From Leadbetterella sp040829825 (GTDB taxonomy: Bacteria > Bacteroidota > Bacteroidia > Cytophagales > Spirosomataceae), in NCBI RefSeq assembly GCF_040829825.1, contig NZ_JBFOLH010000012.1: a DNA stretch of 64,000 nt. The stretch is one strand, 5' to 3'. The notes under the pieces are model-generated. The model was not told the DNA's origin, searched no databases, and saw only the letters and a program-made list of their open reading frames with translations. A program made the translations under genes and the position numbers. Of the stretch, positions 9,466 to 18,304 are shown piece by piece. Each line of letters begins with the position of its first letter. Within the stretch, counting starts at the first letter, position 1.

Positions 9466-9532
9466 GTTCTCGACTACGCCCGGTTCTCGACTACGCTCTG
9501 TTCTCGACTACGCTCGGTTCTCGACTACGCTC
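9466..9532. repeat. Four 17-bp direct repeats (GTTCTCGACTACGCYCG)
   Basis: Copies begin at 9466, 9483, 9500 and 9517 with an exact 17-base period. The last copy runs into the 21-bp repeat array. This type of CTCGACTACGCTC word recurs between genes in many Bacteroidota. Confidence 0.85.
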
Positions 9533-9695
9533 GAACTGACAGGAAGGGCGCTCGAACTGAAAGGAAGCACGCTCGAACTGACAGGAAGGACGCTCAAGCT
9601 GGAAAGAAGAGCACTCGAACTGAAAATAATAACGCTCGAACTGAAAATAATAACGCTCAAACTGGAAATAATAACGCTCGAACTGACAGGTATGG
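9528..9695. repeat. Eight 21-bp tandem repeats (CGCTCGAACTGACAGGAAGGA family)
   Basis: Units start at 9528, 9549, 9570, 9591, 9612, 9633, 9654 and 9675 with no spacers. The first half (CGCTCGAACTG) is conserved and the second half drifts to AAAATAATAA in the middle units. There is no CRISPR-like spacer structure. Confidence 0.85.
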
Positions 9696-9718
9696 ATGCC
9701 ACCTGTCAGTTCGAGCGT
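9674..9718. terminator. 17-bp hairpin closing the repeat array; possible bidirectional terminator
   Basis: The last repeat unit (9674-9690) pairs perfectly with 9702-9718 around an 11-base loop. The same right arm also pairs over 29 bp (9702-9730) with 9515-9543, so two alternative stems exist. It lies between convergent genes but has no T-run, so termination is inferred. Confidence 0.5.
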
Positions 9719-9785
9719 AGTCGAGAACCGGGCGAAGACGAGAACCGGGCGAAGACGAGAACCGGCTTATCAGAACCCCATTAAA

Positions 9786-10778
9786 TTAATACCTCCTCAC
9801 CGTGAAATTAGACATCCCGCTGTCGGTATCAATATAAATCTTCTTGGCTGCGCTGTCAAATCCCTCCGTACGGTAAAGCCCCGATTTGATCTTGGTAAAC
9901 CCGGTAAAGTTTTTGGCATTCAGCGCACCGTCCATTTTGATCTCACAGCCTACGTTCTCCGGCACGGCGATCTCGATATTGGCCACCCCGCTTTCAATTT
10001 TCACATTGGATTGCGACAGCAGGTCACCCAGCTTCAGATCAATGTTGGATGCCCCGGTTTCCAGCGTGATCTTCTCCACCTTATACGGGGTAAGATCGTA
10101 TTTCAGGTCGCCAGCACCAATCTCCATATTGATGTCCCAAACCGGTTCGGTGTTCAGCTTTAACGTTACCTTGCGGTCCAGCCCCTTATCGTTCAGCCGG
10201 ATGTTCTTCTGGCTTTTCATCTTGAAAACCACCTTCTGATGGCTTCCTGAAGCTTCTTCCCGGAGGGTGAACCCGCTAACACCGGCCAGGCGGGTGTCGG
10301 CAGCAAAAAGCTGACCCGGCTCGGCCTGCTCCAGTAAAAACCGGGCCGCACCGCCGCCTATCTTTAATTCAGCGCTTTTCACGCCTTCCACCTTATCCAC
10401 CTTGTAGGTCTGGTGATTGGCTTCCGAAGTCGAATCCGTGCCTTCGTCGTACGTAAAATCGTCATCGTTGACGTCTACATCAAAATCAAACCCTTTTCCG
10501 TGCATTTTGTCTTCCACTTTTTTTAAGGTATTGGAAGTACAGTTATAAACCCCGAACGGGATAGCCAGCGCTACCAGCAGCACCGAAGTGGAGTTCAGCA
10601 GGCTGCGACGGCTGTCAAGCATAACGGCGATTCCCGCCAGGATGATCAGTATCGGCCAGAACCGGGCGATCTCCCGCATGCTGATGTCAAAACTGAACCA
10701 GTCGTTGATCAGTCCGAGGGCCAGACCACCCAATACAATGAGGATCACGCCCATAAATATATTATTGCTGTTTTTCAT
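9786..10778 (-). CDS. LiaF-like membrane protein with adhesin-like C-terminal domain
   Basis: A 330-residue protein with three or four membrane helices in the first 85 residues (GVILIVLGGLALGL, FWPILIILAGIAVML, VLLVALAIPFGVY). A linker of mostly acidic residues and then a beta-rich domain follow, with repeated segments such as IETGASNIDLKLG and VKIESGVANIEIA, typical of LiaF/DUF4097 'toast-rack' folds. LiaF proteins modulate cell-envelope stress signalling. The neighbouring PspC gene in the same direction supports an envelope-stress role. Confidence 0.75.
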   Translation of the reverse strand: MKNSNNIFMGVILIVLGGLALGLINDWFSFDISMREIARFWPILIILAGIAVMLDSRRSLLNSTSVLLVALAIPFGVYNCTSNTLKKVEDKMHGKGFDFDVDVNDDDFTYDEGTDSTSEANHQTYKVDKVEGVKSAELKIGGGAARFLLEQAEPGQLFAADTRLAGVSGFTLREEASGSHQKVVFKMKSQKNIRLNDKGLDRKVTLKLNTEPVWDINMEIGAGDLKYDLTPYKVEKITLETGASNIDLKLGDLLSQSNVKIESGVANIEIAVPENVGCEIKMDGALNAKNFTGFTKIKSGLYRTEGFDSAAKKIYIDTDSGMSNFTVRRY

Positions 10779-10921
10779 AGTTTATTCCGGTTATCAGCAA
10801 CCTGCTTTCCTGGAGCGCAGAGCGGCGAAGTACCTTTGAACGGCCTGCCGGGGCAACGAACCGTCGGACGGCGCATATCGTACAATCTGCTGTCAGGAAG
10901 CCGATGGCTTGCGGTTTATTT

Positions 10922-11392
10922 TTAGTAACTGGTTCCCCCTGTATTTCCACCGTAAGGAGGGTTACCGGGATTTTGGTGATCATCTTTTTCCTTTACAATG
11001 ATCCAGACACCCAGACCAATCAGTACCAGGGGCCACATGTTCTTGATATAGGAGAAAAGATTGATATCAAAGAACGTTTTGAAAGAAAAAATGGCACCCA
11101 GAATGATCAGGACCAAGCCTCCTGCAATATTCCCGTTTCTTGTTTGATTGCTCATTTCGTTATCTGCGTTTAAATTACTGTTTTCTACATTGCTGACCGA
11201 GTAGCCGTACCTTTTGGGTAGCAGCGCCCACAATACCAAATACGCTATTCCAATAGGGATCCCCGTGAAAATAAGTATCACAAAGACGATCCTGACGAGC
11301 GTCACGTCGGTTCGGTAGTAATCTGCCAGTCCCAGGCAGACACCTCCCAAAATACTTTTCTCATTTTTGATTCTATACATTTTGCTTTTCAT
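10922..11392 (-). CDS. PspC-domain envelope stress protein
   Basis: A 156-residue membrane protein. The PspC domain spans about residues 3-62 (YRIKNEKSILGGVCLGLADYY, then VRIVFVILIFTGIPIGIAYLVLW). A low-complexity linker leads to two more helices (GGLVLIILGAIFSF, MWPLVLIGLGVWIIV) that resemble the LiaI/LiaF membrane segment. The tail is Gly/Asn/Pro-rich. A TACATTTG -7-like box sits 11-18 bases upstream (11403-11410, minus strand). It is probably cotranscribed with the LiaF-like gene after a 143-base gap. Confidence 0.85.
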   Translation of the reverse strand: MKSKMYRIKNEKSILGGVCLGLADYYRTDVTLVRIVFVILIFTGIPIGIAYLVLWALLPKRYGYSVSNVENSNLNADNEMSNQTRNGNIAGGLVLIILGAIFSFKTFFDINLFSYIKNMWPLVLIGLGVWIIVKEKDDHQNPGNPPYGGNTGGTSY

Positions 11393-11564
11393 AATTATGA
11401 AACAAATGTAGAGATAAGAATCAGTACTTGGTATTACAAACTACATGAGTGGTATTTTAACAGGATGAGGGCTTGTATTTGGTGTACCAGATTCCGGGGT
11501 GGTTTTCCATGCCGTTTCCTGATAGGTAAATTCCTGTGTAACCGGTTTACATCCAGGTATTTAA

Positions 11565-12131
11565 TTAATAGTTTTCTTCGATATATTCCAGGGCTTCCAT
11601 GAGCCCGGTATACGAGTTATGACCCACCTGCTCTTCAAAGCTTCCCACAAAGGCGAAGCCGTCAACCCGTTCGGGTATAGACTTAACATTCTGAAAATCA
11701 AATCCCTTAAGAATTTCATTGTCCAGGTCCTTCAGCTTTTCCTCCTTTACGGCTCCCGGCCCGGTAAGCAGCAGGATCACCTCCGGCTCGGGGATGAACG
11801 GTAACATATCGATATCATCGGCCCATTCCAGCACCTTCACCGGTACATCAACAAGGGGTAAAAGAGAATATTGTTCGGGACTGAACAGGAAACCGTCGGG
11901 CCCGTATTCATCAAGGGCCTCCCGGATCAGCGAAACGTTACCGGTAGGCAGCGAAACCAAGATCTTTACGCCGCTGAGCCAGCCCCTGATCTCTTCCAGC
12001 TTCTTTTTGGGTACATGATACCCGCTTTCCTCATCGAGATCAAAAGAAATATAATCCACAAACATCCCGGCACAATACCGGGCCTCTGACAAGCTGGTTA
12101 TGCTTTTTACCAGTACTTTTTTATTTAACAT
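11565..12131 (-). CDS. TrpF-like beta/alpha-barrel protein lacking the catalytic cysteine
   Basis: A 188-residue protein that resembles phosphoribosylanthranilate isomerase in its start (VLVKSITSLSEARYCAGMFVDYISFDLD) and in a later DGFLF strand. In true TrpF the first strand reads KICG with a general-base Cys; here it is VKSIT, so that residue is lost. No other trp gene is nearby. It is most likely a repurposed barrel. It is divergent from mnmA. Confidence 0.55.
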   Translation of the reverse strand: MLNKKVLVKSITSLSEARYCAGMFVDYISFDLDEESGYHVPKKKLEEIRGWLSGVKILVSLPTGNVSLIREALDEYGPDGFLFSPEQYSLLPLVDVPVKVLEWADDIDMLPFIPEPEVILLLTGPGAVKEEKLKDLDNEILKGFDFQNVKSIPERVDGFAFVGSFEEQVGHNSYTGLMEALEYIEENY

Positions 12132-12288
12132 GCTTTTTTCCCGTAATAATCCAAAATCTTCCCCGCTCTGACACGTTCTCCAAACAAATTTTCCGCAAAA
12201 TTACATAAGAACCAAAAATGATCGGCAAGTGTTTAGTTATTTTGTAGGTAAAACTTAAATCGGAGGACTTTGAACCCTCGCAGAACAA

Positions 12289-13395
12289 ATGTCAGAAAAA
12301 GGAAGAGTATTAGTAGCCATGAGCGGCGGTATCGACAGCTCACTGGCGGCCGTCCTGCTACACGAGCAGGGCTATGAAGTAGTGGGAATGACCATGAAAA
12401 CCTGGGATTATGCCTCCTCAGGCGGTACCAAAAAAGAAACGGGCTGCTGCAGCCTCGATTCGATCAACGATGCACGGGCAGTAGCTGTTAACCTCGGTTT
12501 CCCGCATTATATCCTGGATATCCGTTCGGAATTCGGTGACTCGGTGATCGATCACTTTACCGGTGAATACCTCGAAGGCCGTACACCCAACCCCTGTGTT
12601 TTGTGCAATACCCACATCAAGTGGGATGCCCTCCTGCGGCGGGCCGATAACCTCAATTGTGACTTTATCGCTACAGGGCATTATGCCAAAATCAGGCAGG
12701 AAAACGGCCGGTACGTGATTTCCAAAGGCGTAGACCAGACCAAAGACCAGAGCTATGTGCTTTGGGGCGTGTCGCAGGAAAGCCTCTCGCGTACCCTGCT
12801 GCCCCTCGGCGATCTTACCAAGGCGGAGATTCGCGAAATGGCCAAAGAACGGGGTTTCTTTGATCTCGTCAATAAATCAGAATCGTATGAAATCTGCTTT
12901 GTGCCTGACAACGACTACCGGAGCTTCCTGAAGCGCCGGGTGGAAGGCCTCGAAGAACAGGTGGCCGGCGGTAATTTTGTGCTGGAAAACGGACAGGTGG
13001 TCGGTAAGCACGAAGGTTATCCTTTCTATACCATCGGGCAGCGGAAAGGGTTGAAAATAGCGATGGGTTACCCCGTTTTTGTAACGGAAATCCGCAAAGA
13101 AACCAATGAAGTGGTGCTCGGAACCGAAGAATACCTGAAAAAAAACGGTATGGTGGTCGGCAAGCTCAACCTCCAGAAATATGACTCCATTCCGGATGGC
13201 GGATTAAGCACTACCACCAAGATACGGTACAAAGACCGGGGTGAAAACGCCAGTATCCGGCAAACGGAAGCCGATAAAATTGAAGTTATTTTTGATGAGC
13301 CCGTTTCAGCCATTGCTCCCGGCCAGGCCGCTGTATTTTACGAAGGCAACGACGTGATCGGCGGGGGCTGGATCATGAAAAGCTACCGGGTATAA
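12289..13395 (+). CDS. mnmA: tRNA-specific 2-thiouridylase MnmA
   Basis: A 368-residue enzyme that thiolates U34 of tRNAs for Lys, Glu and Gln. The PP-loop SGGIDSS is at 12-18. The two catalytic cysteines are at 103 (NPCVLCN) and 203 (YEICFVPDND), matching the family spacing. The C-terminal beta-barrel ends FYEGNDVIGGGWI as expected. Nothing unusual was seen. Confidence 0.97.
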   Translation: MSEKGRVLVAMSGGIDSSLAAVLLHEQGYEVVGMTMKTWDYASSGGTKKETGCCSLDSINDARAVAVNLGFPHYILDIRSEFGDSVIDHFTGEYLEGRTPNPCVLCNTHIKWDALLRRADNLNCDFIATGHYAKIRQENGRYVISKGVDQTKDQSYVLWGVSQESLSRTLLPLGDLTKAEIREMAKERGFFDLVNKSESYEICFVPDNDYRSFLKRRVEGLEEQVAGGNFVLENGQVVGKHEGYPFYTIGQRKGLKIAMGYPVFVTEIRKETNEVVLGTEEYLKKNGMVVGKLNLQKYDSIPDGGLSTTTKIRYKDRGENASIRQTEADKIEVIFDEPVSAIAPGQAAVFYEGNDVIGGGWIMKSYRV

Positions 13396-13402
13396 GCCCG
13401 GT

Positions 13403-13762
13403 TCAGGGGGGCAGAGGGTCCTGAACCATCCGGCTCAGGAACTCTATCGTCCTGTTTTTTTCTTCAATCACCTTGTCTTTCTCCCGGATCACCCGGAGGA
13501 ACAGGGTTTCTGTCATTTCGGCTGCAGGGGGAATCGGGGCAGGAGCCGCTGGTATCCAGCCCATCAGCTCTTCCAGGATTTCCGGTTCAGATTTGCCAAA
13601 GGCACGCGCCAATACCGGGATGTCTTCTATTCGCAGTCTTCGCTTGTTGTTTTCCAGCCGGTTGTAGCAGGAATGATCTATACCCAGGAGGTCAGCGATG
13701 TACTCCTGCGAGTACCCTGACCGGGTTCTCAGTTTTAAAAGGTTGGTGCAATTAAAGTTCAT
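13403..13762 (-). CDS. XRE-family helix-turn-helix regulator with C-terminal coiled coil
   Basis: A 119-residue protein from the ATG at 13762. The HTH lies at about residues 7-60 (LRTRSGYSQEYIADLLGIDHSCYNRLENNKR). A Pro/Ala hinge (APAPIPPAAE) follows, then a charged helix (REKDKVIEEKNRTIEFLSRM) that may dimerise. A longer upstream reading would add 28 AT-rich residues and is less likely. Targets are unknown; the divergent peptide cluster begins 196 bases away, so it may regulate it. Confidence 0.8.
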   Translation of the reverse strand: MNFNCTNLLKLRTRSGYSQEYIADLLGIDHSCYNRLENNKRRLRIEDIPVLARAFGKSEPEILEELMGWIPAAPAPIPPAAEMTETLFLRVIREKDKVIEEKNRTIEFLSRMVQDPLPP

Positions 13763-13958
13763 TATAGAGTTATGTTTTTGCGAATATAAAAAATTTACAG
13801 ATTGAATATGCAATAGAAGGCCTGTATTTATATGATAAAATGTCATATTCTTATGAAAAAGTCACACAACCTAACTGCCTGACCGCCAATTAATATTGTA
13901 CAGCCGAAGAATCTTCATGCAACGAAGCACTGAATTTAACCCCTTTGGTAAAAGTAAA

Positions 13959-14150
13959 ATGAAAACCAGGATTGTACTGGCCCTTGTGGCCGTAAGCATG
14001 GCTGTTTACTCTTCAATGGCTTGTTCTGTAGCAGAATGTGGCGGTGGCCCCGACATGTGCTGTGTTAAACCGGACGGAACCATCTATAAGATCACCGTTA
14101 AGCAAGACGTACCCGTTGATACTCCTCCGGGAGATGATGACGGCTGGTGA
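13959..14150 (+). CDS. Small exported Cys-rich peptide
   Basis: A 63-residue peptide with a signal sequence (MKTRIVLALVAVSMAVYSSMA) and a mature part of about 40 residues. Four cysteines lie in a short stretch (ACSVAECGG, DMCCVK) and the tail is acidic (PPGDDDGW). An upstream in-frame ATG at 13917 is possible but would place charged residues before the signal peptide. No family was recognised. It heads a same-strand cluster with a propeller-like protein, a MauE-like redox protein and an outer-membrane barrel, recalling the NVEALA peptide loci of other Bacteroidota. Confidence 0.65.
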   Translation: MKTRIVLALVAVSMAVYSSMACSVAECGGGPDMCCVKPDGTIYKITVKQDVPVDTPPGDDDGW

Positions 14151-14220
14151 TCCTATCCGGGGCGGTCGTTCCCGGTCAGGAGAACGGCCGTCTTTTATTA
14201 ACCAATACAACTTTTACCCG

Positions 14221-15267
14221 ATGAACAGGAAAATTCTATTCTTTGGCCTGCCGCCCTTACTCCTCCTGGGAATCCTGGTTATGCTGAGCCCGAGGCAGGA
14301 AATCGTGCAAAATGACCGCAACCGCAACTGGGTGAGCCATAAGCGGATCAAAATCAGCGATACTCTTTCGGTATTCGGTGATGTGGATGACCTCTGCTTT
14401 TCAGGCAGGACGCTCTGGATGAACAAGCGTACAAAAATTGCCTGTTACGACCTGAATTCCGGAAATACCATCGATGTAGCCGCTCTAAAAACGCCGGGAG
14501 GATCGTTTTCAGGGTTTATTATCCGGGAGAAGAACCTGTACCTGCACGAAATCAACTCGTCGCTGATCTCCCGCTTTGACCTTGAACATTCAAAAATAAC
14601 CGCTCAGTACACCTTCAGGTTCCCGGTGGCTGCTCTTCTGGCCGTTCCCGATACCCATACCCTGGTACTGAACAGGATCAGGGCTGAAAATGCGGGTATT
14701 GAACGGGTAATGACCGACCTCCGGGGAAATATCCGCCAGGCAGATCTCCTGCCCGCCACCAGGGTAGACGGGGGACTGCTGTACTATTCCGGCACCGAAA
14801 CATTCTCAGGCCAATACTACGTCAGCCTGCCGTTCTACAAAGACAGCGCATGGGTTTTTGATGAAAAATATACGGCTTTGCGGGCTTTTCGGCTGGTAGA
14901 TGCATCTGATCAGGACTTTGAATTCAAAACGGTGGGCAACCGCCGTTACCTGGCAGAAACGGTTAACCGGCATCGCCTCGATGCCACAGCGCTGGGAAAC
15001 CTGCTGCTGGTGGTATCCAATGTTTCTTCTGAGAACCAGACCCGTGACGATTTTGTAAGGCGGAGCACCATAGATGCCTATGCTATAGACACCGGCACGT
15101 ATTTATTCAGCTTTTACCTGCCTTCCTATAAAAAATCAAGAATTTCACAACTGGCCGTCTCGGGAGACTCCCTGCTGGCCGCCGCTTACTTTAACTCGCA
15201 GATCCTTCTTTTTGACCTCAGAGATTTTTTAAAAAATGAAATCGCCGCACATGGAAACATTCAATAA
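14221..15267 (+). CDS. Membrane-anchored 6-bladed beta-propeller-like protein
   Basis: A 348-residue protein from the ATG at 14221, which starts with a membrane anchor (ILFFGLPPLLLLGILVML). The rest is a series of beta blades (LYLHEINSSLISRFDL, TLVLNRIRAEN, AWVFDEKYTAL, IDAYAIDTGTYLFSF), the pattern of the BF3164/6-bladed propeller proteins encoded beside small peptide genes in this phylum. Reading further upstream is unlikely because it would overlap the peptide gene. Its last 32 bases overlap the next gene. Function is unknown; binding or sensing of the peptide is a guess. Confidence 0.65.
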   Translation: MNRKILFFGLPPLLLLGILVMLSPRQEIVQNDRNRNWVSHKRIKISDTLSVFGDVDDLCFSGRTLWMNKRTKIACYDLNSGNTIDVAALKTPGGSFSGFIIREKNLYLHEINSSLISRFDLEHSKITAQYTFRFPVAALLAVPDTHTLVLNRIRAENAGIERVMTDLRGNIRQADLLPATRVDGGLLYYSGTETFSGQYYVSLPFYKDSAWVFDEKYTALRAFRLVDASDQDFEFKTVGNRRYLAETVNRHRLDATALGNLLLVVSNVSSENQTRDDFVRRSTIDAYAIDTGTYLFSFYLPSYKKSRISQLAVSGDSLLAAAYFNSQILLFDLRDFLKNEIAAHGNIQ

Positions 15268-15643
15268 AATTCTGAAAATCCTGGTAGCCGGGGTTTACCT
15301 GTATGCAGGCGCTTCCAAGCTGGCTAATGTGCCTCTTTTTACAGGCCAGCTCGACGAATCCCCGCTTATTCCGGAAGTGCTTTTACGTACCATAGCCATC
15401 GGCTTACCCGTACTCATGCTGGGCCTGGGAGCCGGTATCCTCTTTACGGCAAAAAGTCTCTACCTGTGGGGCGCATTTTCGCTGCTCATATTCTTTACCA
15501 TGTATTTAATGCTCCTGTATCTGCTGTATACGCCTCCGCCCTGTTCCTGTGCGGGTATCCTGGGGGAAACCGGGTATACAGGGCACATTATATTTAATTT
15601 AATACTACTCTCTGTTACATTATGGTTGCTTTTAAAAAGCTGA
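15236..15643 (+). CDS. MauE/DoxX-like redox membrane protein
   Basis: A 135-residue protein with four membrane helices (ILKILVAGVYLYAGASKL, AIGLPVLMLGLGAGILF, WGAFSLLIFFTMYLML, IIFNLILLSVTLWLLL). The GASKL and PPPCSCAG motifs are typical of MauE-like proteins, which pass electrons to exported disulfide-bond enzymes. A start at Met6 (15251) is also possible. It overlaps both neighbours, so it is translationally coupled. It may help oxidise or reduce the cysteines of the small peptide encoded upstream. Confidence 0.8.
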   Translation: MKSPHMETFNKILKILVAGVYLYAGASKLANVPLFTGQLDESPLIPEVLLRTIAIGLPVLMLGLGAGILFTAKSLYLWGAFSLLIFFTMYLMLLYLLYTPPPCSCAGILGETGYTGHIIFNLILLSVTLWLLLKS

Positions 15644-17880
15644 GCGTTCTGCTCTTTGCATGCGGTATAAATGTCTTTTCTTTCGGACAGGTAACGGTTC
15701 GGGTCCAGGTACGGGACTCGGTCACCCGTATGCCGCTGAGCTATTCCTCCGTATACCTGGCGGGCAAAAAAAATAAGGGCGGCATTACCGACTCTCTCGG
15801 GCGGGTCATTCTCAAAGAAGTGCCTGAGGGGAATTACACCCTGAGAGCCTCTTACAGTGGCTTTGAAGCAAGCGAAAGAGTGTTTCTCCTGAAAAAAGAC
15901 ACCACTTTTCTACTCCTGCTAAAGCCTTTGGAGAACCTGCTGGGTGAAATTGTGGTCAAGGGCGGCGATGCCATCCTGGAAAACAAGCCCGACCGCTCCG
16001 TAATGACCATCGGGCCGGCCAATAAAGGGCAGCGGATCAGCAAAGCGCTGGCCGGTTTCCCGTTTATAACCGTGGCGGGAAATAACGTGCTGATCAACGG
16101 CAAAGCCAATTATAAGATCTATCGCGACGGTATGCCGTCTAACCTGACCATTAACGACCTGAACACCCTTCCTGTGAACCAGGTAGAAAAAATAGAAGTG
16201 ATTTATTACCCCTCTATCCGGTACGAATCCGATGCGGAGCAGATCATCAACATTGTCAGTAAAAAAGATGAAATATTCCAGGGCGGTGACGTATGGTCAC
16301 GGCTGGGGTGGAGAAGTGGCGCCGGGCTGAATAACAGCGGTACAGGCACCAACCTCTCCAAGCTGAACGGTAAGGTCAACTCCAACCTTTCGCTTCTTCT
16401 CTTCCGCGACCATACCCGGTCAGGCAATCACACCGATTACAGGGTAGGGGAGAATACCAGTGAAATGGAATCGGAAAGCCTCACCGCCAATGACCTGCTC
16501 CGGCTCACGCTGAGTGAAGATTTCAAGCTGAAGAATAAACAAACCCTTAGCCTGGGAGCAAGCGGCTCGCTGGGTATCAACAACTCCGATACCCGGTTCA
16601 CCCCGGCAGATAACCCCGAAACCCTCGTTAATACGGAAAGCTCGCGGTATGAGCTCAACCTGAACGGAAATTACTACAAAGCCCTGAAAAAGACGGATAA
16701 GATGTTCTTTTCCAACCTGCTCAAATACGCGGTTACCCCTGAAAAGTATACCCTGAACCGCGAAGGAGACCTGACCCTCAACAGGAACGATACCCGGTCA
16801 ACCCAGTTGGTTTCCCGGCTCGATTTCGAGCTTCCGCGCGGAAAAGGAACCACGTGGGAACTGGGCGGGGGCCTGACCTACCGGAAATACTTCCAGGAAA
16901 TTATGCTCTCTGAAATAAACGGACCGGATAATAGCTATCATCAGAAAGTTATTAACGGTTACGGAAGTCTTACAAAACAACTCGGCAAGTGGTATACCAT
17001 TACCGGGCTGAAGCTGGAAGGCACGCAGAATAAGATTTCCGGGGATACCACGCTGAACCGGATCAACGTAATTCCAAGGGTATTTGTCTCCCGCCCCTTG
17101 TCGGAGAAAAACTCGCTCTCGCTTTCGTATACCCGCAAAATCTGGCGCCCGGGCCCGGCCCTGGTCAGCATATTCCGTGACAACTCCAATCCCCTTTTTG
17201 TGAATACGGGTAACCGGCACCTGGGTATAGGCCTGACCGACATGCTGAGCCTGCGCGACTCCTGGAGCCTGGGCAAAACCTACCTGAGTATAAATTACAG
17301 CCTGGCACATAGCAAAGATGCCATGGGAACCCACAGGGCAGCAGGAGAAGATAACCGGATCGTTACCTCCTTTGTGAATATCAGCAATATCCTTTCTCAT
17401 GAGCTGGCGTATAGTCTCAATACTTCCTTCGGGAACAAAAAGCTGGTCTTTTTTAGCAACGGGGGCATACAAAGGATCAGGTACAGCTACACCGGTGACA
17501 AAAACCGGGGCTGGGAGCGGAGAATCAACCTTGGCTTTGAATCAACACAGGTCAGCCATTTCACTTTTTCAGGCTTTTATAGCCTGGTAGGAAATACCGT
17601 TACCCTGCAGGGAGAAACGGGAAACAGCCATTATATGAATTTTGAAGCATTGTATAAAGCAGGGAAAAAATCACAAATCACCTTACGCAGCCAGAACCCG
17701 GTCATGAACGCCATCAAAACCCGGCGATCTCTGTCGGGCCCGTCTTTCGCCATCCGGGAAGAAAGCTACTACCGGGGGAGAACCGTTGAGCTTTCTTATG
17801 TATATTCATTCGGAAAAGTGAAGAAAGTCAGGAAATCAACCCGCGACATCCAGGTGGATGATCTCCGGGAAGCGGAATAA
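15622..17880 (+). CDS. TonB-type outer-membrane beta-barrel protein
   Basis: A 752-residue protein with a signal peptide (LSVLLFACGINVFSFG), a carboxypeptidase-like regulatory domain (about 22-105: VRVQVRDSVTRMPLSYSSV), a plug domain (about 115-205, with INGKANYKIYRDG and IEVIYYPS), and a long barrel that ends in a typical strand (VELSYVYSFGKVKK). The barrel is of the 'outer membrane beta-barrel family' type without a strong TonB box. Start overlaps the MauE-like gene by 22 bases. It may move the small peptide, or its ligand, across the outer membrane. Confidence 0.85.
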   Translation: MVAFKKLSVLLFACGINVFSFGQVTVRVQVRDSVTRMPLSYSSVYLAGKKNKGGITDSLGRVILKEVPEGNYTLRASYSGFEASERVFLLKKDTTFLLLLKPLENLLGEIVVKGGDAILENKPDRSVMTIGPANKGQRISKALAGFPFITVAGNNVLINGKANYKIYRDGMPSNLTINDLNTLPVNQVEKIEVIYYPSIRYESDAEQIINIVSKKDEIFQGGDVWSRLGWRSGAGLNNSGTGTNLSKLNGKVNSNLSLLLFRDHTRSGNHTDYRVGENTSEMESESLTANDLLRLTLSEDFKLKNKQTLSLGASGSLGINNSDTRFTPADNPETLVNTESSRYELNLNGNYYKALKKTDKMFFSNLLKYAVTPEKYTLNREGDLTLNRNDTRSTQLVSRLDFELPRGKGTTWELGGGLTYRKYFQEIMLSEINGPDNSYHQKVINGYGSLTKQLGKWYTITGLKLEGTQNKISGDTTLNRINVIPRVFVSRPLSEKNSLSLSYTRKIWRPGPALVSIFRDNSNPLFVNTGNRHLGIGLTDMLSLRDSWSLGKTYLSINYSLAHSKDAMGTHRAAGEDNRIVTSFVNISNILSHELAYSLNTSFGNKKLVFFSNGGIQRIRYSYTGDKNRGWERRINLGFESTQVSHFTFSGFYSLVGNTVTLQGETGNSHYMNFEALYKAGKKSQITLRSQNPVMNAIKTRRSLSGPSFAIREESYYRGRTVELSYVYSFGKVKKVRKSTRDIQVDDLREAE

Positions 17881-17911
17881 AAAGCCATCCCGGTGCTCCT
17901 TCGCGGGATGG
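17878..17911 (-). terminator. Terminator for the zinc-finger gene
   Basis: An 8-bp stem, CCATCCCG at 17885-17892 with CGGGATGG at 17904-17911, is followed on the minus strand by a T-run, just after the stop of the gene at 17916. It may also work for the convergent barrel gene. Confidence 0.7.
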
Positions 17912-17915
17912 ACCC

Positions 17916-18269
17916 TTAACCTTTGCGCTCTCTTACAATCAGGATACAATCGTTTTTCAGGGCCAGGTAGCCCATATCGTACACAAAATAATAGGTATTT
18001 CCTGTACGGGTTTTCCGCAGGTGCGTAAAATGGCTGAAATCAAAGCCGGTCAGCGCCTTGCGGAGAACCCGTGCTTTGTTGGCCGGGCACAATGTGCTCA
18101 GCATTCGCCGGTTCTTTTTCAGCGCATTATCAATATTCCGGATGGTATTATTCTTAAAGGCCGTGAGGCGGTTGTTGTGGGTGTTCCGGCACATATCGCC
18201 GCAAAATTTCTTATCGGCCCGGCCTATAATGCGGACGCCGCACTCCAGGCAGCTTCGGTTGTTATGCAT
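17916..18269 (-). CDS. Small zinc-finger-like protein
   Basis: A 117-residue protein from the ATG at 18269. The N-terminus has two cysteine pairs, CLECG and KKFCGDMCRN, that look like a zinc ribbon of the kind often annotated as DUF2116-like. The rest is basic and helical (RNIDNALKKNRRMLSTL). A start eight residues upstream (18293) is possible. It may bind nucleic acid. It is separated by 36 bases from the nitronate monooxygenase gene and shares its strand. Confidence 0.65.
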   Translation of the reverse strand: MHNNRSCLECGVRIIGRADKKFCGDMCRNTHNNRLTAFKNNTIRNIDNALKKNRRMLSTLCPANKARVLRKALTGFDFSHFTHLRKTRTGNTYYFVYDMGYLALKNDCILIVRERKG

Positions 18270-18304
18270 GATTTTTAAAAGTTTGTGGAACAAAAAGGTT
18301 TATG

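Noticed and set aside
9528..9695. Possible CRISPR array
   Set aside because: The 21-bp units are head-to-tail with no spacers and no cas genes occur nearby.
9439..9720. 93-residue ORF with heptad repeats (ARTDRKG type)
   Set aside because: It is only the translation of the 21-bp tandem repeat; there is no promoter or ribosome site, and the same array forms DNA palindromes.
14038..14220. Upstream extension of the propeller-like protein
   Set aside because: It overlaps the small peptide gene and lacks a signal or anchor; the ATG at 14221 begins with a clear membrane anchor.
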